Shown here: positions 25,405 to 33,900 of the stretch, piece after piece
Layout of the letters: each line of letters begins with the position of its first letter
Position numbering within the stretch: position 1 is the first letter of the stretch
From: Pengzhenrongella sicca
Lineage (GTDB): Bacteria; Actinomycetota; Actinomycetes; Actinomycetales; Cellulomonadaceae
DNA: 64,000 nt
Assembly: GCF_017569225.1 (NCBI RefSeq)
Contig: NZ_CP071868.1
Span: forward strand, 744,001-808,000
Reading direction: 5' to 3'
Notes under the pieces: generated by a model
Databases searched by the model: none
What the model saw: only the letters and a program-made list of their open reading frames with translations
Told to the model about the DNA's origin: nothing
Program-made: the position numbers and the translations under genes

Positions 25405-26751
25405 ATGAAGAGCAACATCTGCACGGCGGTGGCGCGAGGTTCGGTCCTCGCCCTCGCTGCGGCCCTCGCCCTGACCGCCTGCGGTTCCGGCAGCAACGTC
25501 GGCGGCGCGGCGGCCGAGGCGGTCAGCGCCGACGACGTCACGGCAGCCCTCGAGGAGGGCGGCGAGCTGACCGTCTGGGCGTGGGAGCCCACCCTCGAGA
25601 AGGTCGTCGAGGGCTTCGAAGCCGAGTACCCGAACGTCGACATCGAGCTCGTGAACGCCGGCACGGGTATCGACCACTACGCCGCGCTGCAGAACGCGAT
25701 CGCGGCCGGTTCGGGCGTCCCCGACGTCGCGCAGGTCGAGTACTACGCGCTTCCTCAGTTCGCCCTCGCCGAGTCCCTCACGGACCTCACCGGCTACGGC
25801 GCCGGCGACCTCGAGGAGACCTTCAGCCCCGGCCCGTGGAGCTCGGTCCACTCGGGCGACGGCATCTACGGACTTCCCATGGACTCGGGCCCCATGGCCC
25901 TGTACTACAACGCCGAGGTGTTCGAGAAGTACGGCATCGCGGTCCCGACCACCTGGGAGCAGTACGTCGAGGCGGCTCGTGCCCTGCACGCTGCGGACCC
26001 CAGCATCTACGTCACCAACGATGCGGGCGACGCCGGCTTCCTCACCGGCCTGCTCTGGCAGGCGGGCGGCCAGCCCTACACGGTCGACGGCGCCAACGTG
26101 ACGATCGACCTCGCCGACGAGGGCACCACCAAGTTCGCCGACACCTGGCAGCAGCTCCTCGACGACGACCTCCTGGCGCCCATCACCTCCTGGAGCGACG
26201 AGTGGTACCAGGGCCTTGGCAACGGCTCCATCGCCACCCTCATCAGCGGGGCCTGGATGCCCGCCAACTTCACCTCCGGCGTCCCCGCCGCCTCCGGCAA
26301 GTGGCGCGTCGCGCCGCTGCCGCAGTGGGAAGAGGGCGACACGGCCAGCGCCGAGAACGGGGGCAGCTCGCTCGCAGTCCCGACGGCGAGTGAGAACAGC
26401 GCCCTCGCGTACGCCTTCCTCGACTACGCCAACGTGGGCGACGGCGTCCAGACCCGGATCGACGGCGGCGCCTTCCCCGCGACGTCGGCGAACCTGGAGT
26501 CCGAGGAGTTCCTGAGCTCGGAGTTCGAGTACTTCGGCGGCCAGAAGGCCAACGAGATCTTCGCCGAGTCTGCGCAGAACGTGCTCGAGGGCTGGTCCTA
26601 CCTGCCCTTCCAGGTCTACGCCAACAGCATCTTCAACGACACCGCCGGCCAGGCCTACGTCTCGGACACCACGCTGGCTGAGGGGCTGAAGAGCTGGCAG
26701 GAGGCCAGCGCGAAGTACGGCACCGAGCAGGGCTTCACCATCACGGAGTAG
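25405..26751 (+). CDS. Sugar ABC transporter substrate-binding lipoprotein
   Basis: A 448-aa type 1 extracellular solute-binding protein. The start is at an ATG preceded by AAAAGGAA. The first 29 residues form a lipoprotein signal peptide ending in the lipobox LTAC, so the mature protein is lipid-anchored outside the membrane. Internal blocks such as GVPDVAQVEYYALPQFA and YYNAEVFEKYGI are typical of MalE-like proteins. It should deliver galactosides to the two permeases encoded upstream. A strong hairpin follows the gene and may set expression differences relative to the GH42 gene. Confidence 0.92.
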   Translation: MKSNICTAVARGSVLALAAALALTACGSGSNVGGAAAEAVSADDVTAALEEGGELTVWAWEPTLEKVVEGFEAEYPNVDIELVNAGTGIDHYAALQNAIAAGSGVPDVAQVEYYALPQFALAESLTDLTGYGAGDLEETFSPGPWSSVHSGDGIYGLPMDSGPMALYYNAEVFEKYGIAVPTTWEQYVEAARALHAADPSIYVTNDAGDAGFLTGLLWQAGGQPYTVDGANVTIDLADEGTTKFADTWQQLLDDDLLAPITSWSDEWYQGLGNGSIATLISGAWMPANFTSGVPAASGKWRVAPLPQWEEGDTASAENGGSSLAVPTASENSALAYAFLDYANVGDGVQTRIDGGAFPATSANLESEEFLSSEFEYFGGQKANEIFAESAQNVLEGWSYLPFQVYANSIFNDTAGQAYVSDTTLAEGLKSWQEASAKYGTEQGFTITE

Positions 26752-26764
26752 GACCGCACCACAC

Positions 26765-26800
26765 CGGGCCGGGCGGGAGCTCCGGCACCCGCCCGGCCCG
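26765..26800 (+). terminator. Strong hairpin between binding protein and beta-galactosidase genes
   Basis: CGGGCCGGGCGGG (26765-26777) pairs perfectly with 26788-26800 across a 10-nt loop. No U-tract follows. In sugar ABC operons such hairpins commonly stabilise the upstream mRNA or attenuate transcription into the next gene. Confidence 0.75.
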
Positions 26801-26877
26801 TCTCACACGTCCCAGCTGCACCCGCTGCTCTCGACCAGCGGCGGGGTTGCCGCGCTTTGCCTCGAGGAGCCGTTCCC

Positions 26878-28917
26878 GTGTCCACACCCACCACCCATCG
26901 CTGGCTGCGCTGGCCGTCCGAGCCGAACCGCAAGCGCATGGCCTTCGGTGCCGACTACAACCCGGAGCAGTGGCCCCGCGAGACGTGGGACGAGGACGTG
27001 CGGCTCATGCGCGAGGCCGGCGTCACCGTGGTCTCCCTCGCGATCTTCTCCTGGGCGCGCCTGCAGCCCGAGCGCGACTCCTGGAACTTCGACTGGCTCG
27101 ACGAGGTCATCGACCTGCTGCACGCGAACGGCATCGCCGTCGACCTCGGCACCGCGACGGCCTCCCCGCCGCCGTGGCTCGTGACCGAGCACCCCGAGAT
27201 CCTCCCGATCACCCACGACGGCAGCACCCTCTGGCCCGGCGGGCGGCAGCACTGGCGCCCCACCAGCCCCGTCTTCCGCGAGCACGCGCTGAGGCTCGTG
27301 ACCGCGATGGCCGAGCGCTACCGGGACCACCCGGCGATCTGCGCCTGGCACGTCTCCAACGAGCTCGGCTGCCACAACATCTACGACTACTCCGACGACG
27401 CCGCCCGCGCCTTCCGCGGCTGGCTCACCGCGCGCTACGGCAGCATCGAGGCGCTCAACGATGCCTGGGGCACGGACTTCTGGTCCCAGCGCTACACCCG
27501 GTTCGAGCAGATCCTGCCCCCGCGTCAGGCCGCCGCGAACCCGAACCCCACGCAGCAGCTCGACTTCAAGCGGTTCTCCTCGGACGCCCTCAAGCAGTAC
27601 CTGCGCGCCGAACGCGACATCCTGCACCGCATCACGCCGGGGGTCCCCGTCACCACCAACTTCATGGTCATGCCCGGGATCACGGCCATGAACTACGCCG
27701 ACTGGGCCGCCGAGGTGGACTTCGTCGCCAACGATCACTACGTCGTCCCCGGCCCCCAGGCGAGGGACGAGCTGTCCTTCTCGGCGAACCTCACCGGCAA
27801 CATCGCCGGCGGCAAGCCGTGGTTCCTCATGGAGCACTCCACCAGCGCGGTGAACTGGCAGCCGATCAACACCCCGAAGAAGCCCGGGGCGCTGCGTCGC
27901 GACTCCCTCACGCACGTCGCGCACGGCGCGGACGCCGTCTGCTTCTTCCAGTGGCGGCAGTCCAAGGCCGGCGCGGAGAAGTTCCACTCCGCGATGGTTC
28001 CCCACGCCGGCGAGGACAGCCCGATCTTCCGCGACGTCGTGAGCCTCGGCAGCGAGCTCGGGGCGCTCTCGAGCGTCGTCGGGGCTCGCCGCCGGAAGGC
28101 AGCGGCGGCCATCATCTTCGACTGGGACTCGCTGTGGGCGTCCGAGCAGGACTCCCACCCGACCGAGCGGCTGCGCTACAAGCAGGAGGCCCTCGACTGG
28201 TACTCGGCTTTCCTCGCCCTCGGCATCCGCGCCGACGTCGTTCCGTCCGCCGCGGACCTCGATGGCTACAGCCTCGTCGTCGCGCCCATCCTGTACTCGG
28301 TCCCCGCGGTTCTGAAGGCGCGCCTCGAGACGTACGTGGGCTCCGGCGGCCACCTCGTGACGGGCTACTTCAGCGGCATCACGGACGAGCACGACCACAT
28401 CTGGCTCGGGGGCTACCCCGGCGCCCTCGCGGACCTGCTCGGCATCCGCATCGACGAGTTCGGTCCGTTGGCCGACGGCGACGAGGTCGGTCTGGACAAC
28501 GGCACGACCGCGACGCTCTGGGCGGACCGGGTGCGGCCCGTCGCCGACGGCGTCGAGGTCCTGGCCCGGTACGCGACCGGTGACCAGGCCGGCGATGCCG
28601 CGATCACGCGCCGCGCCGTCGGCGCTGGTAGCGCTGCCTATGTGGGTGCGCGGCTCGGTGCGGAGGGCCTCGAGCCGGTGCTCGCGGACCTCGCTGCTCG
28701 TGCGGGGGTCGCCAGTGAGCTGCCCGTCGGGCTTCGCGGGGCCGTCGAGCAAGCGATCCGTGCCGACGACGACGGCGACTACGTGTTCCTGATCAACCGT
28801 ACGGACGCAGCCGTGGACATCAGCGGGGTCGACGGCGAGACGTTGACCGGAGAGGAGACCACGCTGGCTCCCCGCTCCGTCGCCGTGCGCCGGTACGTGC
28901 GCACTCCGGGAGCGTGA
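26878..28917 (+). CDS. GH42 beta-galactosidase
   Basis: A 679-aa glycoside hydrolase family 42 enzyme starting at a GTG with GAGGAG upstream; a TTG 21 bp earlier is less likely. The TIM barrel carries the acid/base in WHVSNELGCHN (E162) and the nucleophile in PWFLMEHST (E319), followed by the trimerisation domain (from about residue 395) and a small C-terminal beta domain. There is no signal peptide, so it acts in the cytoplasm on imported beta-galactosides, probably plant galactan oligosaccharides or related substrates. It is the last gene of the LacI-controlled transporter operon. Confidence 0.94.
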   Translation: MSTPTTHRWLRWPSEPNRKRMAFGADYNPEQWPRETWDEDVRLMREAGVTVVSLAIFSWARLQPERDSWNFDWLDEVIDLLHANGIAVDLGTATASPPPWLVTEHPEILPITHDGSTLWPGGRQHWRPTSPVFREHALRLVTAMAERYRDHPAICAWHVSNELGCHNIYDYSDDAARAFRGWLTARYGSIEALNDAWGTDFWSQRYTRFEQILPPRQAAANPNPTQQLDFKRFSSDALKQYLRAERDILHRITPGVPVTTNFMVMPGITAMNYADWAAEVDFVANDHYVVPGPQARDELSFSANLTGNIAGGKPWFLMEHSTSAVNWQPINTPKKPGALRRDSLTHVAHGADAVCFFQWRQSKAGAEKFHSAMVPHAGEDSPIFRDVVSLGSELGALSSVVGARRRKAAAAIIFDWDSLWASEQDSHPTERLRYKQEALDWYSAFLALGIRADVVPSAADLDGYSLVVAPILYSVPAVLKARLETYVGSGGHLVTGYFSGITDEHDHIWLGGYPGALADLLGIRIDEFGPLADGDEVGLDNGTTATLWADRVRPVADGVEVLARYATGDQAGDAAITRRAVGAGSAAYVGARLGAEGLEPVLADLAARAGVASELPVGLRGAVEQAIRADDDGDYVFLINRTDAAVDISGVDGETLTGEETTLAPRSVAVRRYVRTPGA

Positions 28918-28999
28918 CGGGGCGCAGGCGTGAACTGCGCGATCTGCGGATGGCACAGGTCGTGCTTGTGGCTCGCCAGTGAGAGAGCATTGCCGCGTT

Positions 29000-29023
29000 G
29001 TGTCGTGATGCGATACACGATAC
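29000..29023. promoter_or_regulatory. Probable HigA operator at the toxin-antitoxin promoter
   Basis: GTGTCGTG (29000-29007) and CACGATAC (29016-29023) form an inverted repeat with one mismatch, ending 9 bp before the toxin ATG. Toxin-antitoxin operons are normally repressed by antitoxin binding to such a site. Close spacing again implies a nearly leaderless transcript. Confidence 0.55.
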
Positions 29024-29032
29024 AGTCTGGTG

Positions 29033-29311
29033 ATGATCGTCAGTTTCCGGCACAAGGGCCTGGAGCAGCTGTACCGCGATGGGTCCAAGCGGGGCGTCCA
29101 GGCCGCTCATGTCCCGAAGTTGGTGCGCATCCTGTCAGCGCTGGACGTGGCCCAGGCGCCCGCGGACCTGGCGATCCCGTCGTTTCGGACGCATCTGCTG
29201 AAGGGCGACCTCGCGGGGCACTGGTCGATCTGGGTGAACGGCAACTGGCGAGTGACGTTCAGGTTCACCGAGAACGACGTCGAGCTCGTCGACTATCAGG
29301 ACTACCACTGA
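29033..29311 (+). CDS. higB: HigB-type toxin (RelE superfamily mRNA interferase)
   Basis: A 92-aa protein with the HigB pattern: SFRHKGLEQLYRDGSKRG at the N-terminus, IPSFRTHLLKGDLAGHWSIW and the C-terminal NGNWRVTFRF...YQDYH. Members cleave mRNA on ribosomes. ATG 29033 is chosen over GTG 29030. The antitoxin gene follows after 16 bp, the order (toxin first) typical of higBA loci. Confidence 0.92.
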   Translation: MIVSFRHKGLEQLYRDGSKRGVQAAHVPKLVRILSALDVAQAPADLAIPSFRTHLLKGDLAGHWSIWVNGNWRVTFRFTENDVELVDYQDYH

Positions 29312-29327
29312 GAAGGAGGAACAGATC

Positions 29328-29615
29328 GTGGCGATGAAGAACCCGGTGCACCCGGGCGAGATCCTGCGCGAAGACGTACTGGCCGACCTCGGCCTGGGCG
29401 TCGGTGAGGCCGCGTCGCGGCTCGGGATCTCGCGGGTAGCGCTGAGCAGGGTCCTGCACGGACACGCACGGATCAGCCCGAACTTGGCGGTGCGGTTGGA
29501 GGCGGCCGGTGTAGGTACCGCCCGCGCGTGGTTGGCGATGCAGACGGCCCACGATCTGGCCCTTGAGCGGGCCTCCGGCTCGCCCAAGGTTCGCCCCCTC
29601 AGCGACGTCGCCTGA
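29328..29615 (+). CDS. higA: HigA-type antitoxin (XRE family)
   Basis: A 95-aa protein with the HigA opening NPVHPGEILREDVLADLGLG and an XRE helix-turn-helix (EAASRLGISRVALSRVLHGH, residues 32-51). GTG 29328 is preceded by AAGGAGGA at 7-nt spacing; ATG 29334 is an alternative. It neutralises the HigB toxin encoded directly upstream and should repress the operon through the inverted repeat at 29000-29023. Confidence 0.93.
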   Translation: MAMKNPVHPGEILREDVLADLGLGVGEAASRLGISRVALSRVLHGHARISPNLAVRLEAAGVGTARAWLAMQTAHDLALERASGSPKVRPLSDVA

Positions 29616-29896
29616 CAAACGACGGTCCTGCCGCTGGCCGCTGGCCGCTTTTCCTTCTCCGACGCTTGGCTGTCGCTGATCGCGGCGGCGTCTACGTGGC
29701 GCGGTGCACCGGAGCTTCCATGTCGCCGAGCGCGCTGGCGAGTCACGATGTTTGCTCGTCGTGGGGTCTTGCTGGTTTGCGCGCATACCGATCGGCGAGG
29801 TAGTCCTCGACCAGGCTTTGCTGCTGCGCCAGCGGGACGAGGCGGGCGGGCACGGCCAGCGCCGGGCACGACGAACCTTAGAGAGAGGCCCCAACG
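29616..29896. other. Intergenic region between higA and the ZIP-like gene
   Basis: About 280 bp without a supportable gene. On the minus strand near 29750-29860 a short frame without start reads LVEDYLADRYARK and then stops, which may be the relic of a gene end. I see no riboswitch-like structure upstream of the transporter. Confidence 0.35.
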
Positions 29897-30604
29897 ATGT
29901 GGGAGGCACTGGCCTGGGGCGCACTCGCGGCCTCCTCGCTCGTCATCGGCGCGCTGCTCGGCGTCGCGCGGCACTGGCGCAAGGCGACGATCGGCGTCGT
30001 GCTCGGGTTCGGCGCCGGCGCGCTGATCTCCAGCATCTCGTTCGAGCTGGCCGAGGAGGGTCTCGCCGTCGGCGGCGCCGTGCCTTTGGCGGCAGGCCTC
30101 GCCGCCGGGGCGCTGGCCTTCTACTTCGCCGACCGCCTGGTCAGGCGCCTCGGCAGCGGGCTGGGTGGCGGTTCGGCCGGGCTGCCGCTCGCGCTGGGAG
30201 CCCTGCTCGACGGCATCCCCGAGCAGGCGGTGCTCGGGCTGGGCCTGGCGCAGGGCAAGGGCGTGAGCGTCGCCTTCCTGGTCGCGATCTTCGTCTCGAA
30301 CCTGCCCGAGTCGATCGGCTCGGCCACCGACATGAGCGCGGCCGGCGAGCGTCCGCGCCGCATCGTCGGGCTGTGGGTCGTCGTGGCGGTCGCTTGCACC
30401 CTGGCCTCGCTCGGCGGCTTTGCGGTCGCGGAGTTCACGGCCGAGCAGTTCGAGGCGGGGGTCGACGGGTTCGCTGCGGGCGCCCTGCTGGTCATGCTGG
30501 TCGGGTCGATGATCCCCGAGGCGACCGAGAAGGCGGGCGACAAGGCCGGCCTGGCCGCCGTGCTCGGATTCGCCGTCGCGGCGGGCCTGTCCTCGCTCGC
30601 CTGA
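29897..30604 (+). CDS. ZIP-family metal transporter-like membrane protein
   Basis: A 235-aa protein with about seven to eight transmembrane helices. The helix IV and V metal-site segments appear as LALGALLDGIPEQAVLG and FVSNLPESIGSATDMS, where ZIP transporters usually have HNxPEG and HxxPE. The usual histidines are replaced by aspartate or asparagine, so metal preference may differ or it may be a ZIP-like paralogue. The ATG follows GAGAGAGG. It is monocistronic, convergent with the LacI gene downstream. Confidence 0.78.
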   Translation: MWEALAWGALAASSLVIGALLGVARHWRKATIGVVLGFGAGALISSISFELAEEGLAVGGAVPLAAGLAAGALAFYFADRLVRRLGSGLGGGSAGLPLALGALLDGIPEQAVLGLGLAQGKGVSVAFLVAIFVSNLPESIGSATDMSAAGERPRRIVGLWVVVAVACTLASLGGFAVAEFTAEQFEAGVDGFAAGALLVMLVGSMIPEATEKAGDKAGLAAVLGFAVAAGLSSLA

Positions 30605-30627
30605 GGCTCACGCGGTTGCGGCGCCGG

Positions 30628-31632
30628 TCAGGTTGACGAGATCGGGGCGGTCGACCCGCGCACGATGAGGTTCGGCTCGAGCCGCACGGTGCGCCCCGGT
30701 TCGCGGCCACCCATCCGTTCGAGGAGCAGGGCGAAGGCCGTCTCGCCGGTGCGCGCTCGCGGCTGGTCGACACTCGTCAGGTCGAACTGCGGCATCGCGG
30801 CCAGTCGCGTGTTGTCGTACCCCACCACCGAGATGTCGCCCGGGATGGCGATGCCGGCCTGGGCGAGCACCCCCATCGCCGCGATCGCGCTGACGTCGTT
30901 GTGGGCGAGCAGCGCCGTCGGGCGCCGGGCGAGGTTGAGGACCAGCCGGGCCGCGTCGCCGTCGGCGGCGATGTCGGAGACGACCGACGTTCGTTCACTG
31001 AGCCCGGCCGCTGCCATGGCCGCGAGGTATCCCGCGCGCCGGTCCAGCAGGAGCGGCTCCTCGACGCCGGCGGCGACGTCGAGGTAGGCGATGTCTCGAT
31101 GGCCGAGCGAGAGCAGGTGCTCGGTCGCGCACCGCCCGCCGGCGGCCGCGTCGTTGTGGACGAAGTCGACGGTTGCGGCGGGCACCGGCTGGCCGACCAC
31201 GACCGTCGGCGCCTGGCGTCCAATCGCCGTGAGCGCCGCGGCATCCTGCAGCGGCGAGACGATGACCAGGCCGTCGACCCGAAGCCGCAGGAACACCTCG
31301 ACCGCCTGCGCCTCGCGGGCCGCGTCGCGACGGCCGTCGTTCAGGAGGGTCGTGAGCCCCGCCGCCTCGGCCGCGTCCTGGATGTGGGCCGCCACCTCGC
31401 TGAAGAACGGGTTGGCGACGTCCTGCAGCACGACGCCGAGGAGCGACGTGCGCCGCCGGGCGAGATTGGCCGCCGGGCCGTTGACGCGATAGCCGATGTC
31501 CCGGGACGCCTGCAGGATGAGCGTGCGCGTGGTCTCGGCGACCTCGGGGCGTCCCGACAGCGCCATCGAGACGAGCGCGCGCGACACCCCGGCGCGTGCA
31601 GCTACGTCCGCCTGGGTCGGGATTCGCCGCAT
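30628..31632 (-). CDS. LacI family regulator, probably of inositol genes
   Basis: A 334-aa LacI/GalR protein: helix-turn-helix TQADVAARAGVSRALVSMAL, hinge RVNGPAANLARRRTSLLGVV and a sugar-binding C-terminal domain. It is divergent from iolG with 175 bp between them; a perfect 14-bp palindrome TTGACGCGCGTCAA lies there across the presumed iolG -35 box. This supports regulation of iolG and itself. Inducer is probably inositol or an intermediate, which is inference. A GntR regulator in the same locus implies dual control. Confidence 0.9.
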   Translation of the reverse strand: MRRIPTQADVAARAGVSRALVSMALSGRPEVAETTRTLILQASRDIGYRVNGPAANLARRRTSLLGVVLQDVANPFFSEVAAHIQDAAEAAGLTTLLNDGRRDAAREAQAVEVFLRLRVDGLVIVSPLQDAAALTAIGRQAPTVVVGQPVPAATVDFVHNDAAAGGRCATEHLLSLGHRDIAYLDVAAGVEEPLLLDRRAGYLAAMAAAGLSERTSVVSDIAADGDAARLVLNLARRPTALLAHNDVSAIAAMGVLAQAGIAIPGDISVVGYDNTRLAAMPQFDLTSVDQPRARTGETAFALLLERMGGREPGRTVRLEPNLIVRGSTAPISST

Positions 31633-31698
31633 GGGCAGATCTTAGGGTCGATGCCACGGGAGCTCGGGTCGACCCGGCGACCTGGGCCTATGAGCGAA

Positions 31699-31741
31699 TG
31701 TCCGAACATGATTTGACGCGCGTCAAGTTGCTGGGTAGAAA
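31699..31741 (+). promoter_or_regulatory. iolG promoter with GntR-type motif and LacI-type palindrome
   Basis: The motif TGTCCGAACA at 31699-31708 sits 4 bp before a -35 TTGACG (31713-31718); 17 bp later is TAGAAA (31736-31741). Overlapping the -35 is the perfect palindrome TTGACGCGCGTCAA (31713-31726) with a CG centre, as in LacI operators. The TGTCCGAACA motif recurs upstream of other genes of the locus. Confidence 0.7.
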
Positions 31742-31807
31742 GGGGTCAGGTTCTCCGGCGAACGTCCGGAGCCTCCGCGCGACCTTCAAGGAAGAGGGGC
31801 ATCGCTC

Positions 31808-32827
31808 ATGCTCAACATCGCCATCATCGGGGCGGGACGGATCGGTGCGGTGCACGCCGCCACCGTCGCGTCGCACCCGCGGGCCCGGCTCGTGCTCGTG
31901 GCGGATCCGTTCGGCACCAACGCCGCCGACGTCGCCGCGAAGTTCGGGGCGCGCTCCACGACGGACGTCGCCGACGTCTTCGCGGCGAGCGACGTCGACG
32001 CCGTCATCATCGGGTCGCCGACCGCGACCCACGTGGACCACATCATCGCCGCGGTCCGCGCGGGCAAGGCCGTGCTGTGCGAGAAGCCCGTCGACCTCAG
32101 TCTCGAGCGGGTCGACGCGTGCCTGGCTGCGATCGCCGGGCACGAGGACTCGGTGATGATCGGCTTCAATCGCCGGTTCGACCCGTCGTTCGCCGAGGTC
32201 CACGCGCGCGTCCTGGCCGGGGAGATCGGTGCGCTCGAGCAGCTCACCATCATCAGCCGCGACCCGGCCGCGCCGCCGGCGTCGTACATCGCCGGTTCCG
32301 GCGGGATCTTTCGCGACATGACGATCCACGACTTCGACACGGCGCGATACTTCCTCGGCGACATCGTCTCGGTCTCGGCGGTCGGCCAGCACCTCGACGC
32401 CGCGATCGAGGCGGCCGGGGACTTCGACGCCGCCGTCGTCACGCTCACCGCCGCGAGCGGCGCGGTCGCGACGATCATCAACTCGCGCCACTGCGCGTCC
32501 GGCTACGACCAGCGCCTCGAGGCGTTCGGCCCGCGGGGCGCGCTCGAGGCGATCAACCACCTGGCGACGTCGGTGCGCTACTCCGGAGCGGCGCAGACCT
32601 CGGCGGACGGCCCGTACCTGGACTTCTTCCTGCAGCGCTACGCCGACGCGTACCGCCTCGAGCTGAGCGAGTTCATCGACTGCGTGACGGCCGGGGCCGC
32701 TCCCTCCCCGTCGATCCTCGACGGGCGCGCGGCCCTGATCCTCGCCGACGCGGCGACGCTCAGCGCGCGCACCGGAGAGACCGTCGCCGTCGCCGCGGCA
32801 CCCGAGCCCGTCGTCAGCGCTCGCTGA
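31808..32827 (+). CDS. iolG: Inositol 2-dehydrogenase (Gfo/Idh/MocA family)
   Basis: A 339-aa oxidoreductase. The N-terminal Rossmann fold carries GAGRIG (residues 8-13), the EKP motif lies in AVLCEKPVDLS near residue 92, and the catalytic/substrate segment GGIFRDMTIHDFD near 165-177 is characteristic of IolG. It oxidises myo-inositol to 2-keto-myo-inositol with NAD+, the first step of the pathway, in the cytoplasm. The gene is followed by an iolE-like gene after 41 bp, with both operator motifs upstream. Confidence 0.92.
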   Translation: MLNIAIIGAGRIGAVHAATVASHPRARLVLVADPFGTNAADVAAKFGARSTTDVADVFAASDVDAVIIGSPTATHVDHIIAAVRAGKAVLCEKPVDLSLERVDACLAAIAGHEDSVMIGFNRRFDPSFAEVHARVLAGEIGALEQLTIISRDPAAPPASYIAGSGGIFRDMTIHDFDTARYFLGDIVSVSAVGQHLDAAIEAAGDFDAAVVTLTAASGAVATIINSRHCASGYDQRLEAFGPRGALEAINHLATSVRYSGAAQTSADGPYLDFFLQRYADAYRLELSEFIDCVTAGAAPSPSILDGRAALILADAATLSARTGETVAVAAAPEPVVSAR

Positions 32828-32868
32828 GCCAGTCCCGCACGTTCGAACCGACGCAAGGAGACATTTCC

Positions 32869-33732
32869 GTGAAGATCGCTGGAGCCCCCATCAGCTGGGG
32901 CGTGTGCGAGGTCCCCGGCTGGGGATATCAGATGGACCCGTCGAGGGTGCTCGCCGAGATGAAGGCGGTGGGGCTCGAGGCAACTGAGTTCGGCCCCCAG
33001 GGCTGGCTGCCGTCGGCGCCCGTGGCGCGTGCCGAGACGCTGCAGGGCTTCGGGCTCGCCGCCGTCGGCGCGTTCGTCCCGGTGGTGCTGCACGACCCGG
33101 ATCACGACCCGCTTCCCGCGGTCAGCCTCGAGCTCGACAGCTTCCAGGCTGCGGGCGGGGACGTCCTCGTGCTCGCCGCGAACTCCGGGCTCGCGGGGTA
33201 CGACGAGCGACCGGTGCTCGACGAGCTCGGGTGGGCGACCATGTTCGCCAACCTGGACCGCCTCGCCGAGCTCGCGGCGTCCCGCGGGATCAAGGCGACC
33301 CTGCACCCGCACGTCGGGACGATGGTCGAGAAGCGCGACGAGGTGCTCCGCGTGCTGGCCGGCTCCCAGATCCCGCTGTGCCTGGACACCGGCCACCTGC
33401 TGATCGGCGGGACCGATCCGGTCGAGCTCGTGGCGGCGTACGCCGGTCGGATCAACCACGTTCACGCCAAGGACGTGCGGGTCGACCTCGCCAAGCGGGT
33501 GCAGGCGGGCGAGCTCACCTACACCGAGGCCGTCCGGGAGGGCATCTACGTGCCGCTCGGCGAGGGAGACGTCAACTTCGGGGCCATCGTCGCGGCGCTC
33601 GATGCCGTGGGCTTCGACGGCTGGTACGTCCTCGAGCAGGACACGATCCTTGCCGCCGAGCCGACGGACGAGGGTCCGGTCAAGGACGTCCGCTCGTCGA
33701 TTCGCTACCTGCGCGGCCTGGCCACGGCCTAG
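32869..33732 (+). CDS. iolE: IolE/IolI-like TIM-barrel protein (2-keto-myo-inositol dehydratase candidate)
   Basis: A 287-aa sugar isomerase/epimerase-fold protein starting at GTG 32869 with CAAGGAG upstream. Visible metal-site elements include GAPISWGVCEVPGWG at the N-terminus, TLHPHVGT, LCLDTGHLLIGG, NHVHAKDVR and YVLEQD near the C-terminus. In this locus the missing step is dehydration of 2-keto-myo-inositol, so IolE is the parsimonious assignment; inosose isomerase (IolI) is the alternative because the folds are indistinguishable by eye. A very strong terminator follows 24 bp downstream. Confidence 0.82.
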   Translation: MKIAGAPISWGVCEVPGWGYQMDPSRVLAEMKAVGLEATEFGPQGWLPSAPVARAETLQGFGLAAVGAFVPVVLHDPDHDPLPAVSLELDSFQAAGGDVLVLAANSGLAGYDERPVLDELGWATMFANLDRLAELAASRGIKATLHPHVGTMVEKRDEVLRVLAGSQIPLCLDTGHLLIGGTDPVELVAAYAGRINHVHAKDVRVDLAKRVQAGELTYTEAVREGIYVPLGEGDVNFGAIVAALDAVGFDGWYVLEQDTILAAEPTDEGPVKDVRSSIRYLRGLATA

Positions 33733-33756
33733 CAGCCGCCACCCGCACCCGCACCG

Positions 33757-33803
33757 GCGCAGGGCGGGGACGTCACGACGACGTCCCCGCCCTGCGCTTT
33801 CCC
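33757..33803 (+). terminator. Intrinsic terminator after the iolG-iolE unit
   Basis: GCGCAGGGCGGGGACGTC (33757-33774) pairs perfectly over 18 bp with 33780-33797 across a 5-nt loop, followed by TTTCCCTTTTCC. This is the clearest intrinsic terminator in the window. Confidence 0.9.
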
Positions 33804-33830
33804 TTTTCCGCACGTGCGGGGACATGACGA

Positions 33831-33872
33831 CGACGTCCCCACCCTGCGTCTTGGCGCTGGGTGGGGACGTCG
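33831..33872 (-). terminator. Second hairpin, terminator candidate for the convergent transaldolase gene
   Basis: CGACGTCCCCACCC (33831-33844) pairs perfectly with 33859-33872 around a 14-nt loop, 28 bp beyond the stop of the minus-strand transaldolase gene. It shares the GGGGACGTCG block with the neighbouring terminator, so the two hairpins may have arisen by duplication. Confidence 0.7.
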
Positions 33873-33900
33873 CGGCCTGAGCAGCGGCGCGCCGTCGGGC

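Noticed and set aside
26803-29088. 761-codon open frame on the minus strand
   Set aside because: Antisense to the GH42 gene, whose catalytic motifs are clear.
29616-29896. Manganese or other riboswitch before the ZIP-like gene
   Set aside because: No conserved aptamer-like pairing could be recognised in this stretch.
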